Below, one piece after another: positions 63,820 to 64,000 of a DNA stretch of 64,000 nucleotides (positions are counted from its first letter, which is position 1; every line of letters starts with the position of its first letter). This DNA comes from Glandiceps talaboti (lineage: Eukaryota; Hemichordata; Enteropneusta; Spengelidae), in the NCBI RefSeq assembly GCF_964340395.1, contig NC_135550.1:13009408-13073407 (forward strand), in the 5' to 3' direction. Under the pieces are notes generated by a model that had not been told where the DNA came from, did not search any database, and worked only from the letters and a program-made list of their open reading frames with translations. The position numbers were made by a program, and so were the translations under genes.

Positions 63820-64000
63820 CATAATTACGACAATCAAAAAGTCGTCATTACGACAATCAAATAGTCGTAATTACGAGAATCGAAAAGTTGTAATTACGAC
63901 AATCAAATAGTCGTAATTACGAGAATCGAAAAGTCGTAATTACGAGAATCGAAAAGTCGTAATTACGAGAATCGAAAAGTCGTAATTACGAGAATCGAAA
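63820..64000. repeat. Palindromic TCGTAATTACGA minisatellite, array 2
   Basis: Units of TCGTAATTACGAGAATCGAA, i.e. the reverse orientation of array 1 judged by the linker. Continues past the window edge. Confidence 0.95.

Overview
The window is nuclear DNA of an invertebrate animal. It is AT-rich, has introns with canonical GT-AG boundaries, carries many microsatellites, and is packed with decayed LINEs, a Penelope-like element, a Crypton-type tyrosine recombinase, a Ty3/gypsy relic and many short inverted-repeat elements. HSPA12-type Hsp70 proteins and Mieap-domain proteins together with this repeat mix fit a marine lophotrochozoan or invertebrate deuterostome. I cannot name the species from sequence alone.

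Two multi-exon host genes can be supported. (1) An HSPA12-like Hsp70-family ATPase lies on the minus strand. Its five exons (29367-29202, 22452-22112, 20317-20096, 18403-18226, 16554-15506) have matching splice phases and sum to 1956 nt, 651 codons plus a stop, with no internal stop. (2) A plus-strand gene has exons at 46785-46969, 55044-55239, 58240-58347 and 59436-59786, again with matching phases (278 codons so far). Its C-terminal part resembles the C-terminal domain of the mitochondria-eating protein Mieap/SPATA18. Its 3' end is unresolved.

Layout: 214-1800 tandem copies of a repeat carrying GGTCACGTGACC and CCATATTGG, with another copy at 59880-60560; 1849-2541 a foldback; 3340-4510 a Crypton-like relic; 5368-6392 a composite repeat (family A) with a large CA/TA microsatellite; 6740-9530 two non-LTR fragments; 10640-11600 two copies of repeat family B, one split by a hAT-like MITE with a clean target duplication; 15506-29367 the HSPA12-like gene, with LINE pieces and a minisatellite in its introns; 29460-34000 repeats, including an inverted pair with 24030-24810; 34822-35448 a TIR element; 35970-38036 two LINE relics; 38040-42175 a 5'-truncated Ty3/gypsy relic with a probable LTR; 42176-45720 families A and B plus a 1.2 kb TIR element whose second copy (56573 on) carries a very large CT expansion; 46785-59786 the Mieap-domain gene, with a Penelope-like relic and several family A copies in its introns; 62312-64000 two inverted arrays of a palindromic TAATTACGA minisatellite flanking a hammerhead-like motif.

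Most of the novelty is in the repeats. Family A has inverted subterminal repeats, a variable number of ~145-150 bp modules each with a POU-type octamer, a microsatellite tract and a 3' hairpin. This resembles Helentron-associated (HINE/pearl/DINE-1-like) elements. The other families carry recurrent palindromes resembling RFX, bHLH-ZIP and nuclear-receptor sites. No tRNA, rRNA or CRISPR features were seen.
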